Source: Klebsormidium nitens
Lineage: Eukaryota > Streptophyta > Klebsormidiophyceae > Klebsormidiales > Klebsormidiaceae
Length of the DNA: 64,000 nucleotides
Direction: 5' to 3'
Assembly: GCA_000708835.1 (NCBI GenBank)
Contig: DF237054.1
Location: 1 to 64,000, forward strand
Positions within the stretch are counted from its first letter, which is position 1. Every line of letters begins with the position of its first letter. A program made the position numbers and the translations under genes. Shown piece by piece: positions 24,901 through 36,933 of the stretch. A model generated the notes under the pieces. That model saw nothing but the letters and a program-made list of their open reading frames with translations. It was not told where the DNA came from and ran no database searches.

Positions 24901-27900
24901 CGATGATGTGCCGGGTGGGGGCGGCCGGGTTGATGTGAATAATCTCGCTCTCGGAGACGTAGCTGCGGAGCGTGGACGGAAATGCTGTTTTGAGAGCTTC
25001 CGCTTCATGTATGCGAAAGGATTGAAGTCGTTAGATTGAGCTGAACAGGTTGTGAGACAGCGACTGTGCAGTACTATAAGCGGTAGATAATTCCTTCACC
25101 AACACGTTCCTTCTGCAATGCTGAATAATGGGAACGTTGTTGCAGATCTGGCTTTCGCGGATCATGGTTCGCTTGCCGTGACATGTCGGGCTACAAACTC
25201 TGTAGCATTGAAAAAATCCTTGAGAAGACCGGGTGATGGAGACCAGGCCCTTCCAAGAAACACCAAAGTGGGCTCCCCACCGTAGGTCAGACTATCCGTC
25301 GGCTCGGTATTCTTCGGCACTTTCGAGCTCAGCCTGAGACGCAACCTTGACCGGTACTGTAGGTTACATTTCAGGCTCAGCTCGGCAAGAGCACTGGGCA
25401 GCCTTCGAAGCAACCTGACCTTTATGGGCACGTGTTCGCGTTTCGAACCGTCTTCACAAAGCCGTGATTAGTCACCTTGTAGGTACGCTCCGGTTGGCGT
25501 TCGTCTGCAGCACGATCACCGCCTGGGGGCTGGCGGCGTAGAGCGTCTCCCCCTCCAGGAGCAGCTCCTGGTCCATACCGGCTAAAGACAGTACGTACCT
25601 GGAGCACAAAATGTAGGGTTGCCGTTTAAACGGATTCTAGTCGGACTGGCACTCCATGCAATTTTTCTGGCGAAAGACCACTTTCAAACGGAATGCGATC
25701 GCTTTGGAAAGGTGCCTTTCCGAAGGCACCTGCCGAACGTGTGGATGTGTCTCGAAGCACTACATGCCGTCACCCGCCGCGGGTGCCCTTCCAACGTGAC
25801 GGCATCGAAGAGAGGCACTTGGCAATCAAATTCAACTTTTGAAAGAATTCGAGGGCGGAACGCGGGAAATGATGACGTGAACAACCCCAGGTTCTTCGAC
25901 CACTCTTGCACGCAGGAAATTCTTTTCAAGGAAAGCTCAAGTCTTATGATCTGACCCTTTGATTGAAAGTCCAGGATCATCGCATCAAAAGCCGCAACAT
26001 TAGCCCGTTGAATCTCTTCTTTGCGAGAGGAACGCTTCCAAGCAGCTCTCTGCCGACTGGACGCAAGCGAAAGCACTTCCAATCACCAAACGCCAAGAGA
26101 ACGCCGTTCAGACCGAAGCTAGATGCAGATGCTCATGCCTTTGACAGCCAGACAAGGGAACACCGCTTACACTGGCACCACCCTGGTTCCTCGGGACGGC
26201 CCCCGGCTCTTCTGCGCCAGCCTCCGCCTCTCCCCCGGTTGCTTCTTCCCGCCGGGCTTGCCGTCGCGCTTAGGAGGCTCCTCCCGCGCAGAGCCGTCGT
26301 CTGCAGCGTCCGTGGTCTGCAGGTGTGAAGGAGAAGCAAAAACCTTACAACATTGCGGGAAGTAGTTCAGCGGAGATTGAGCGGGGTAAGATAGGACATT
26401 TGCAAAAGTCCGAGCACGAAAGGCCGGTTCTTATGGCCGAAATCTATGCCGACTCCATGCGAAACGCTTCGAACTACCCTCGTCCGAGCCATTCCTTCGT
26501 TTTGAGCTTGGGATTGCGACTTTGTCGAGTTCGTCGAATTGGTAGCACCCCTTGACGACCAATCTTCAAACTGCAAGTTCCCTTCCTCTCGCCTCTTAGA
26601 ACCATCGCGCTTATGCCTGATTTGCTGGGGTTAGAATCATCCACTTTCAGAGAGAATGACAATGGCAAAAGCGATACCACCAAATTGGTGATCTCCCTCA
26701 TCTCTTACAGGTGGCCCAAGAACCATCTAGAAGGATCATCTACCAAAGACTTCAGAGGGGCCCCCTATTGATCACGGCAGCAATCAGCTTGAATGTCGAG
26801 CATTCCCAAACGCTATTCAGAGAACGACTGAACACCCTCTTGCTAACTATACACCGAGGCATTGACACCCAAAGACTCCCGGTGCCTCTGAAAAATCTTT
26901 GCAGAGCTCGTAGGCTTGCTCGCAACCGAGCATTTCATGCACTTCTCAAAAGCTCAATGTGCAGATTCTCATGTGTGAACAACTCATTGTCACTCACCAG
27001 AGCAAGGTGTATGTGGGCGCTAAGAAATGTCAAAGGCGAGCTGTCAAGGGCGTTCCATACCGGCTGGTCAAAGAACGACTTCGCCACGTCCGGATGCGCC
27101 ACCTCCAGCATCCCCGCTGCAAGGACGTCCGCAGTGTGCCGCATCTCCTCGATAAGCACCGCCCCGTCAACATACGTTTTCGAAACGATAGTGTGCTGGC
27201 GGTTGTCGGGACTGGGCACGTGCACGGAGGCGCCCCGGGTCGCCTTGGCGAGAGCCACCGCCAGCTGGCCGTGCTCGTGTAGTGAGTGGACCGCGCCGAC
27301 GACCACGACTTCCTGGTTGGGTTGAGCGAGGCGTTTGATCTGCGGGTTAAGAGAGGGTTTAGCAACTTCTTGACGATTAGAAAGTGGGGTTATCAACGAA
27401 CTAATCATACCAAAGAAGGGATGGCCAGCTGGCCGTGCTCGTGTAGTGTGTGAACGGCGCCCACGAGGACGACTTCTTGATAGGGCTGGGCCAGGCGCTT
27501 GATCTGCGGGTTAAGGGCGGGTCAGAGGTAGGGTTAGGAAGGGTTAAGATGGGACGTTATGATTGAATGCAAAAATTGCAGGCGGAACGGCCAGCTGGCA
27601 CTGCTTGTGCAAGAATTTTATGGCACCCACGACCCCAACCTCTTGGTTGGATTGAGCGAGGCGTTCGATCTGCGGGTTAAGGGTAGGTTTAGCAAGTCTT
27701 CAAAGATAAGAGTGGGGTCTTTCAAAGATTGGACCACAGAGGGGATGGCCAGCTGACCGTGCTCATAAACGAAAGGACGGCGTCCACTTTACGACTTCTT
27801 ATTCGGCGGGGCCAAACGCTTATCCGGGGTTAAAGAAAGGGGTACAGCTCGGTTGAACAGGGATGAATTTTTTTAAAAGATCCAGAAGGGATTGAGACGA

Positions 27901-30900
27901 AGGGGAACACAAGTTGACCTCGTTTGTGGAACAAGTCGACTGTGTCCCTGCCATTGTTTGCGTCAGGCCCCAGGCGTTCGACCTGAGGTCGAGTTTGAGT
28001 ACCTAGGGCTTGATCCTCATTTAATGAAGGCGGCGTTGCAAGTGGAAACAGACGCGCTTCCAGCAAAGACCAAACGCACTGCTTCCAACGCTGACACACG
28101 GTTGAAAGGCAAGCGAATCTTGAAGTCAGGGGTACCCTTTCGCACTGGCCTTGCTAGACTCCTCAAGAAAGCCCCACTCCCATCCGGTGGAAGAGTCGGA
28201 TTTGGACGGATTGGTGCCATCACTAGAGTAGTCTGATGGCTGAAATAAAGGCAGTAAGCTCCTTGCAACCATTGACCAGCAAACAGGTGCTGTGCTAGAC
28301 ACCGAGACATGCTATCAAAATGCCAGCGGCTTGTAAAGAGGGTTCATACACAAACGTGTTCCACTCATGAAGACCAGGTTGAGAGAAGAACTGATCTTGG
28401 ATCAAAGGCACAAGACAGACAGAAAGAAGTTAGGGCCTTGTCTTGCCCCAGAAACACTGTTCTTGGTTCACACCCTGCATGAGGGGGAGTGCTCAAGTCA
28501 CCCGCTACTTTCCATGCTCTTTAAAGCGGCGTCAAGCTTGAAAGCGACAATGAGCTGGCGCACAGGCAGCCAGAGCCCGAACCTTATCCTTGCCGACTGA
28601 GCAGAAGGGACGTCTGGACGAATATAAAAAAATCTCAGTCCGAGCCTGAACCGCGAGAATACTTCAGGCAATCGATTTGGCACATGTGGCAAACCACTGG
28701 TGGTCACTTCTAACCGCTTTCCGTGTGTAGATACTTGTGGCCCAGCGTTCCAGCTCCGAGGAAGCCCTCCGACCAACCTCTCAATTGAAAGCTAAGAGAA
28801 GATCGTACGAGACGCCAAAAACGAAATCTTAGATCTATCTATGAAAGGAAGCGTCATGCTGCAGATTCTGAGCCTTGAGGCGCCGAAGGAGGTGCCCCGC
28901 AACTAATTCCGCATCATCGCTATTTGATTCTAACAAGTACAGAGCAAAGCAGCAAGCAGCCAAGGACATCCACCGACATCGAAAGAAAGACGGCGTTCTC
29001 GCTTGAGAGTGAGCGTACAGCTGCACATTGGCACCTCCGAAAGCACAAGCGCCCGCGCTCAAACTGAGGGGTCCGTGACCCCCATCATGCTAGCAATTGT
29101 CGTGGAAAGCATTGCGGGACCTTACCATGAGCATTACACTAGGACGCCTCATATAGCTCGCAATCTTATAGTGGCGATACTTGTAGATTCATTTGGAAGC
29201 GTAACCATAGGTCACCGGGTACCTTCTGATTTACTCAAGACAACTTGACACTGACAACAGAAGATGATGACTCCACGACTTGAGTTTTCGGTTGATGATC
29301 CGATCGCGCTTAAGAGACCTTGAAGATATTAACAGAACCACAATCTCAGGCTTTTGAGTAAAGACAATGGAGCGGCGCTTTCCAAGCCCGAAGCTTTCAA
29401 ACTGAGGCCCAAGAAAAACACAGGGACCAACGAAATCACAGGGATCGTAGTTTCCAATCCTATAGAGCGGCGTCAAAAGCGTGGGATTGTAGCTGAGTGA
29501 GGCGTTCCGATGGAAACGCCCCGTTCATGATCATCATTGCCGCGTCAGCACATTTTACAAGATGTGAGGGTTGATCGAATTCCGCCAGAATGTAAAGTAT
29601 CAAGCAGCTGATTGACTGGTGCGTCATGCCTTAAAGCTGCCAGGCCAAGTCTTGCGGAGTCAACAACTATTACGAAGGTAGCTGCGTCCCCCCTCAATCA
29701 ACCACCGTGGCATTCGGAGGACCTATTGCTCATGGTCCCTGCTGTCGAAAGCGGGAACGGGTTTGGTACAAGCTTAGAACATCATTGCCACGCTCCAAGC
29801 GTAAACACTTAGCCGAAATCCAAAAGGCCAGCGCTTGAGAACCCTTCCAAGCGTTTATTTGATCTGGTGGGACGTCGACCATCCGCAATCAGAAAGCGTG
29901 AAGGCAGCGAGTCTTACACTGCACTCGACTGGCCATACCAGAATGGGTTCAGTATAATCAAAGGTAGAAATGAAGCTCATCAGATTCGACGCAGGGAGGC
30001 CTCGGTATTGTTCCTCGTCGACTTGATGGGCACGGTGCATGCGGAGGCTTCTTGTTTCTAGCATTTCAAGAATCCTCTCTCACATTCGAGGGGACAAGGC
30101 TCACAGACAAGACGGACACTTCCACCCTCAATTCGCTCCAGCTTCAGCCAGCAGTCATGATTCCGTCGAGGCGCTTCGAGTAAAACGACCTCAATCCTGC
30201 TGCGCATCTTAGCCTTTCAAACAAACAGCCCAGGATTGCAAATACAGTTTGAGTGGGGTGCAAGGCTTCCACGCAAGCCCAGAACTGAAAACGACGTATA
30301 GCATATTCCCATGCAGGACCTAAAGACTTAGCAGCGCACTCAGTGACTGCAAAGATGGAAGCAAAAGGGGATGGTCCGAGACGTTGCTTATTCTGCTTTG
30401 GATGACCCGTGCAGATCCTGACGACATGACTCGTGATTCGGTCCGAAACAAACAAAGCACTTTGGACGAACTGGCAAGCCTTCAGCAGCTTCAAAGTTAC
30501 ACGGAGACATGTGAGGCGCAAACGGGCGCTCCAAGATCTTTCTTGTCTCATTGCCACTTTAAGTTGCAAATCACTTTCAAAAAGCGCTCGTAGTCCGACG
30601 CTCATACTACGGTCGTCTGACGTCGCCCGCCCCTCCTTAGGCTCAGCTTCGAACGTGTGTGGTCATGGCATGCAAAATCGACATTGGAAAATCCTGGATC
30701 TTGGTTCAGATGTCTCGAGGCCTTAGCTCGGACTCTCCTTTCGAGACGTCTGAACTTCTGAAGTAGGACTCTTCACCACAGACGTGCGCTGGAGAAACTG
30801 TGTCACACCAGTGGCCATTGAGGACCACTTCGTATGAAGATCGAGTGGAAATCCCTGGAAGTGACTATGAAACTTTAGCGGGTGTGGTTAAATCAGGGTC

Positions 30901-33900
30901 ACAAACGTGTATGGTCGCGGAGTCGACTTTCTACTCAATGGAGGAGAAAACCGAGATATCAGAGGCGCGCGCACCGTCTGGATGGATTGCGACTGTGCGC
31001 AACCCTCTGAAATTTTGGCCAGGACTTTCGGACAAGAGGGACGCAGCCACCGTAGGTTTTCCCAGCATCAGCTAGCAAATGGGTATCTATGAGGCGCTAC
31101 GCCTGAAGCGACGGAAAAGCCCAGAAACGCAAAACACGACCTGATCGGCAACACGAAGAGTGCACCCAACCGATAACCAGCGAACCTCAAGCGACTGAAC
31201 ATGGCCCAAAGTAGACCAGTCGTCGCAACATGCAAAGATTACAAAAAGGCAGCTCGATCCAGGTCTTGAAAAGCAAGCATTCCTTCGGTAGAAGTGACTC
31301 AAAGCATTGCGAGTGTCCTAGTCTGAGGCGCAGATGGGCACGCTTCAGGACCTTTTGAGGTTTTATAGCCACTTTTGAGGTGCACATGAAACAGAAAAGG
31401 CGGGCATCGCAGCCCGCTCATACATTTGCGGCCCTTTCCGGCCACCGACCTTTCATTATGAGCTCCAATCGTTTGGATGTTAATGACGGTGCATGATATC
31501 CCCGGCCCATTTACGGTTTACGGCCCATACGGCTCTTTCTCGAAAGCAAAGAAATTCAGTACACACTCGTAGAACCCAGCGCAGATCGTTGTGGTTCTGT
31601 GCAACACCCTCAGAATACCGCTGCGAAGCCAAGCTGAGCAGCGGGTATTATCCAACCCGGGGTCGAAGACAAGAAGACCAAACGAGAAGGATGCGCAGGC
31701 GCGCCTCTTCTGATCAACGTATTGATCCCATCACTTTTGTAGAGCTGTGATCGAAGTCTTGGCGTTGCTTAGGGCTGTTGCATTTTCGACAAGATAGTCA
31801 GTGGCGGCCAGTGAAAATCTACAGAATGGAACAAGAGCTGAACGGTCTGTTGAGCAAGTCCGGCATGCTCACCTCGGTTTCCATCCGGTGCAGGTCAATC
31901 GCCTCGGGCCCCTGGACGAAGGGGTTGAAGAGCGCGTGGTTGCGCAGGACGATGATCGGGACCAGCACCCGTTCCGCCGAGTCCAGGGTCTCGAATCTGG
32001 GAGGATCCAAGCAATTCAAGACTTTGGTAAGCCTCATCGATTGCAGGCTTCGTAGACCTTTGACGCCTTAGGATCTGTTGGGTGCAGGCAAAAAGCCCAG
32101 ACGAGGAAGGAATATAAGTGACCAATCGACCAATTGGTCGAAGGCGGACACAGAAAACAGGGAAGGGGACGATGTGGTCCTTTTTCGCCCACCTGATGTC
32201 GGGTGCAATGAGGTGCTGCACCGCTGACATCACGAGCGTCGACAGCTGTCCCCGGAACTTGGTCCGCCGCACCTTCTCCGTTTCTTCTCTCCCGAGCGCT
32301 GTCTTCCACCGGGGGATGATTACCCGCCGCAACCGGGGCAGTGTGAACGGGCCGATCACGCCCTCGGGGGCGCTGATCCGGCCGTAAGAGCAGGGGCCGG
32401 CGGAAATGTCGGCCACTGCGTACCTGCGTAATTACACAAGGAACGGAGGTGCGTAATTACACCAAGGATGCGATAGGTGTCTCAGCAACCGTTCAGCTCG
32501 CGAAGATTGTCTGCATCAAGTTGTATATGCGTCTTTGCAGCGGGCAAAGGAGGTGTGACGTCAGTCACAAAATTCAAAGACTTCGTAAGCCCTGAGAACC
32601 TTGGATGAGGAAGACGAGATGGATCCGGGCACCGTTTTTGGCGATCCCGCTGCTAGGAAGAACTTCCAGGGTTTGATCGAAGCACGACCCGAAGTGGTCA
32701 CCAGAAGTCGATACGAATCCACTAGGTATAGTCCGATAACAATCTCGCCTACTTGCCAGTTGCTTTTCAAGGCCCGCTCAGCACGCCGCTCAGGTTGCCC
32801 GAGAATTGAGGTTGGGTGTTGCTTCAGCAAGGCAGCCACTGAACGAAGCTCGTGCGGAAGCGGATACGAAGCAGGAACCCTGCATTGAAGTCTTTCTGGA
32901 CGTTCATTTACATTTGTTGGAATCCCGCTTCGCTTCTCAAGAGTCGATTAATCATTGAAAATGGTTTGTCTCGCGTCAGGCGTCTTCTCACCTGCCAGCT
33001 CCGAGCCAGGCTGACGTTAGCCCGCTGTTCATGTAGCGGTACCGATACAAGAAGCCGCCGTCGTTAAGCGGAACCCCGCCCGACATGGGCGGAGGAACCG
33101 CCGTATCGTTGGGGTTCATCTTCATCTGCAAACCGACAGCGGGAGTTTTTACAAAAGAAGCGACTAAAATCCTGGATCATGGGGGCTTGTCAATTCTACT
33201 GCAGGGGCGGCAGTAGGACCTCAAATTTTCGCTGTTCTTTTGGTCGTTACATCTCTAGATGTGGATTTTGGTGGCTGTTTGCACCAGCGAGACCAAAAGC
33301 AGCGGTGTCGAGCCTCGTGCTTGTGCTTTCTTCTTCAAGCCTCGCCGTGCAAGATAACGAAAGCTTGAACATAGGGACGAACCCGCCGTCATTGAGCCTG
33401 TCGCAAAACACCAACTTACGGTAGCTTACACAACGATATGGACAGCAATTCCCTCGACTTTTCAAGCCACCTTTCACTTCTGTATCTGTATCAACAAAGT
33501 GGCTGCGAACACACCTTGTCAAAGTTCGCAATGAAGATGACTGCGGGCCCCGGGTTCCCGCCTTCTTGCGATTGGGTCAGCTTTTGGCCAAAGTAGGACT
33601 TGTAGATGACGTCGAAGCGCTTTTCGACCGCAGTGGTGTTAAGCTCGTATGTGGGCAGCTCCTGCGGGAAAAGAGGGACGAGGTTGACAACTGCTGGAGA
33701 CGCATCATCCCGTTCCTACCAGAAATGCTTTCTATGTCTTTCTTAGGTGCAAGCAAGGCGTTGTCCCTTTGCCAAGCGCGCTTCTACAGGATGCTCCGCT
33801 CTTTCATGGGGCTTGTGAAGGAGGTCTCAAGCTTGAAAGGAGGTGCAAGAGGTAGAGGGAAGGAGACTTTCCGAGTCATTTTTTGTCGAGACCTTCCCAC

Positions 33901-36021
33901 TTTGCAGACCACCAGCATCTCTTACAATCGAACGTGCACAGATTCACGTCGGACAACCGTTTTACAGAAGCGAACATTCAGAATTGAAGCGTGTGCTTAC
34001 AGAGCAACAGAAATCTTCCACATCAATTGCGGTTAGTCGTCAGAAAAACTGAACGGACAATGAGCCAGAAACAGAGTGCTGACGTAAAGACCACTGCTGA
34101 GCTTCTTCCAATATGAAGCAAGTGGAGGTAACAGGGGTCACATGTATACTCAAACCCATTAAGAAAGTTGCTTGTGTCTTCATCCTTCCGGATGAGTTAT
34201 ACTCAAACCATCGAGATAGTTGCTTGTGTCTTGATTATCCCAAATAAAATTATAACGGCTATCGAGCACTAACATGAGAATTTCGAGGTCCACAGGAACG
34301 ATGACGAGCCTTGACCCTTCCAGATTCTCTCTAGGTGGTCATTCTGGGGATATCAACGATGGCCTGAGCCTTCCTTTCCCTCACGTATCACGAAATAGAG
34401 GGCATGGTCAGTACTCACCATGTATACATCCGGGTCGAGCTCCTTTCCAGTCAGCACAAGGGAGGCCCTGATGGTGTTCTGAAGTGAGGTGACTAGATTG
34501 GGAGAGACCTGCACACAGAAAAGCAGGTAATCCTCCAGCTACGTCTAGATTTGTGTCCTCAAAGCAGTGAGTGTATTGCATCACATGATTCGGGGCTGTT
34601 GTCGATGAAAGACAATCAAATCTGTAGAATCGACTGAGCCTTTCTAATCACTCTAAACCATATTATCGCTGAACCATGTGACCCGTAGCTCCATGAAGTT
34701 CAGTCTGCTGCCATTGATGGTAGAGTTATAGTACTCTCCAGCATTTGAAAACCAAGGCCTGCATGTCGCGCAGCTGACGAGAAGACTAATTGCGGGCTGA
34801 CCACAAACGCTTGTTGGTTACTTCGTTGAGGAGATATGCAAGCCTCAAAACAATGAGATCTGCGACTCACATGGAACACGGTGTACTTGAGTTGGTAACT
34901 GATCTCCAGTGGTTGGCCGGTTTCCAAGCATGATGGTCGGTGCTCAGGCAAACTCTTTGTGAAGAAGTCGGACAGCTCCTTCTCATCAATCTGGAAGTTG
35001 TATGCCCCATCGCCGTTGAAACCGAGGAGGGCCACATTGATCTCAAGAGGCACCTTCAGAGACTGGAGATTAGAGGGGACTCGCTATTAGTGACACCAAA
35101 GAGAACAATCTCTGATTCGTCGGGAAGGCGCTTCAAGGGGAGTGGCTTCAGTCTGAGTAATTTGGCGGTAGCTGGACTGAAGTGAGGAAGGCCGGAGAAA
35201 GCAAATGGGGTGAGACCGTTTCGTGAACACTAAAGACCATGCATCGTACATGCTGAGCAAAACTGGCTGCTCTAAACAATAGCAAAAGAACCTCCGGCTG
35301 CCCAGAGAAAGACCGCGTTTGTTGCTTTTCCGACAGGTGTTGTTCGAAGACCTCTTCAAGACAAGGACATTTTACGCATGGCTTGAATGTCAGCCGTGCA
35401 TGAGAGCCTTGCACGGCTGAGAGTCTGCTCACAGTGATGAGGCTTTTGACATTGAAGGCTACGATCGGTCTCAAGGTCCACCAGCTTTTCGCTAGAGACT
35501 GGTTCCGGCACCATCTTTGTATCGTTTTGATCTGTTTGGGTACTTGTTTACTTTGTTTCCTGTGCCCCAGGACACTGAGAATATCACCACTTTGAATATC
35601 AGTCACAAAACATGCATGACAGATTGTGGCAGCGTCCGTTTGCCCTCCCCCACCGGCTCAAGCTCACGCTGAGACAGTATCACACAATGATCGAAAGGAT
35701 CTTTATGAAATCTCCCAGCCGGATATAAGATCTTGCCATCAGATATGACCAAGAGGACAAAGAAGCACGCTTGGTTGATGCCCTCTAGTTCAAACATAAG
35801 GTCGCTTAAAAGATACGGATACCCACCTCCTGCCTCTTTGTCAGCAGTGTGTGCGCCGATTGCTCCACATCTGGCCGCAGCTGGTCGTACACTTCATGCT
35901 GAATGCGCCCAAAGTTATTCTGCCTCTCTAGCTTTGCTGCACCCTGAGCAGCTATAAGTTCTGACAGCATAAGCAGCACCACCAGAGCGCTTATCGCCTG
36001 GTGGCAAATTGCAAATGCCAT
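21958..36021 (-). CDS. At5g58100-family secretory-pathway membrane protein, 14 exons, about 820 aa
   Basis: Exons, 5' to 3': 36021-35827, 35062-34871, 34508-34419, 33661-33515, 33125-32992, 32423-32193, 31996-31873, 27339-26998, 26316-26171, 25598-25476, 24962-24687, 23732-23550, 22771-22673, 22137-21958. All are GT-AG and phases agree across every junction except inside exon 11. The product has an N-terminal signal sequence (hydrophobic residues about 5-28), a long lumenal region with family blocks such as INVALLGFNGDGAY, ADISAGPCSYG, KTYVDGAVL and WMWANGHHPFGPF, and one C-terminal transmembrane helix before the last residues FFSTPQR. The closest family I recognise is Arabidopsis At5g58100 (I believe named SPOT1, linked to pollen exine). 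Biochemical function is not known to me. Exon 11 needs a -1 shift near 24782 to keep family similarity. Exons 8 and 12 are preceded by arrays of partial copies. The first ATG, at 36021, directly precedes the signal peptide. Confidence 0.92.
23550..24312 (-). repeat. Tandem array of exon-12 starts (one full exon plus four partial copies)
   Basis: The functional exon 12 starts at 23732 (AIEEFANEYLRTPFGANVSA). Partial copies of its first 50-60 bp, each with upstream intron sequence, start at 23881, 24035, 24183 and 24312; spacings are 149, 154, 148 and 129 bp. The 23881 copy (AIKDFANEYLRTPFG) and the 24183 copy keep the CAG acceptor. The 24035 copy has CGG in place of CAG. The 24312 copy has an inserted base that shifts the frame. 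Only the copy next to the rest of the exon has the full 183 bp and a donor. Confidence 0.9.
26998..27823 (-). repeat. Tandem array of exon-8 starts (one full exon plus three partial copies)
   Basis: Functional exon 8 starts at 27339 with IKRLAQPNQEVVVVGAVHSL. Copies of its first 80-90 bp start at 27503, 27669 and 27823 (spacings 164, 166 and 154 bp). The first copy is intact (IKRLAQPYQEVVLVGAVHTL) with a CAG acceptor. The second keeps CAG but is diverged (IERLAQSNQEVGVVGA). The third has lost the acceptor AG (CGG) and carries a stop. Decay thus rises with distance from the real exon. Confidence 0.9.
27411..27503 (-). other. Candidate in-frame cassette exon (copy 1 of exon 8 start)
   Basis: After the CAG acceptor this copy stays open for 31 codons and then meets a possible donor, GTATGA, at 27410-27405. 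That makes a 93-bp phase 0/0 exon. If included, it would add 31 residues that repeat the start of exon 8 without breaking the frame. Whether it is ever spliced in cannot be told from sequence. Without that donor, the frame hits a stop at once. Confidence 0.35.
27824..31872 (-). other. Remainder of the 4.5-kb intron 7 of the At5g58100-like gene
   Basis: This intron is much longer than the others in the gene (mostly 0.3-1 kb). Outside the exon-8 copies I see no nested gene, no transposase motif and no repeat. Confidence 0.6.
34145..34236. repeat. Two-copy tandem duplication, 53-bp period
   Basis: Two copies of a unit that begins TATACTCAAACC and ends GTTGCTTGTGTCTT lie at about 34145 and 34198, in the intron between exons 3 and 4 of the At5g58100-like gene. 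They are about 80-90% alike by eye. Confidence 0.7.
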
Positions 36022-36933
36022 GATCTTCAAGGTGTTATGCTGACCAAGAGCTTTCGACCATGCTTTCTGTGGGGACTTTAAGAGAACGAGAATTTGTCTT
36101 ACTTTGCAGGTCTACTACCACCCCTCAGCAATTCATGATGCTCTTTCCAGATTGTAGAATGCGTTCTTCTGACCAAAGTTCAAAGACGTGCACCACATCA
36201 ACAAAGTATTTGCACTTCCCCAAGGAACCTCGAATCGAAGTGTATTTGCGCTGTCATTTGACAACTTCTGGTTGGAAGCTAGCATTTCATGAGCCCTTGC
36301 ACTGTCCATGATCGCAACTTTCTCCGCATTCTGGCAGGGCCCCTCAAAGGTCTTTTTGGATCAGCTGCATGACCGTCGAATGATTCCTGGGTGGTGCTAT
36401 CTGGTGGTACCACAAGTTTTTAAAGAACGAAGAATGAAGAAACGATGGAAGCCCCAATGGGGGCGCTGGGGTGCGCTGGGGGGCGCTCAACTGCGTAAAA
36501 GGTGTCGTGGAATTGTAATTGCGTTTGCCAAGCAATCGGAGCGTTGCGTAAAACTGTTCATGACTTTATAAGCGGGCGGTATTCAAGTGAATATATCAGT
36601 GCTCAGTTGCTTCAAAAAGATCCTCCTGCTTCTAGAAACATCCCGGCGGCTGAAGATACCGATTTTATGTTGCATTGACTGCCGAAGCCATCTTCAAATC
36701 TGTGCGCGACAATTTTGTTACCAAGATTCATAAAAAGAAGCGTTTCATGCATTGAGAATGAGATGCACACAACGAGCAGCAAACACTAAAGTCTAGCGCA
36801 GGTTTCAACGTAGCGCTTGTTCATTGTTAACTCTTGACTGAGCTGCTGCGAGCATCCAGGACCAAAGTTGTCTTTCGCACTTCTCAGAGCTTTCCCTGTT
36901 GGTAGATCTCTGGCAACAGTAGAATCTATTCCA
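36022..36933. promoter_or_regulatory. Divergent intergenic spacer (At5g58100-like / WDR53)
   Basis: About 0.9 kb separates the two start codons, which face away from each other, so both promoters must lie here. I do not see a convincing TATA box for either gene. No other gene is evident. Confidence 0.45.
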
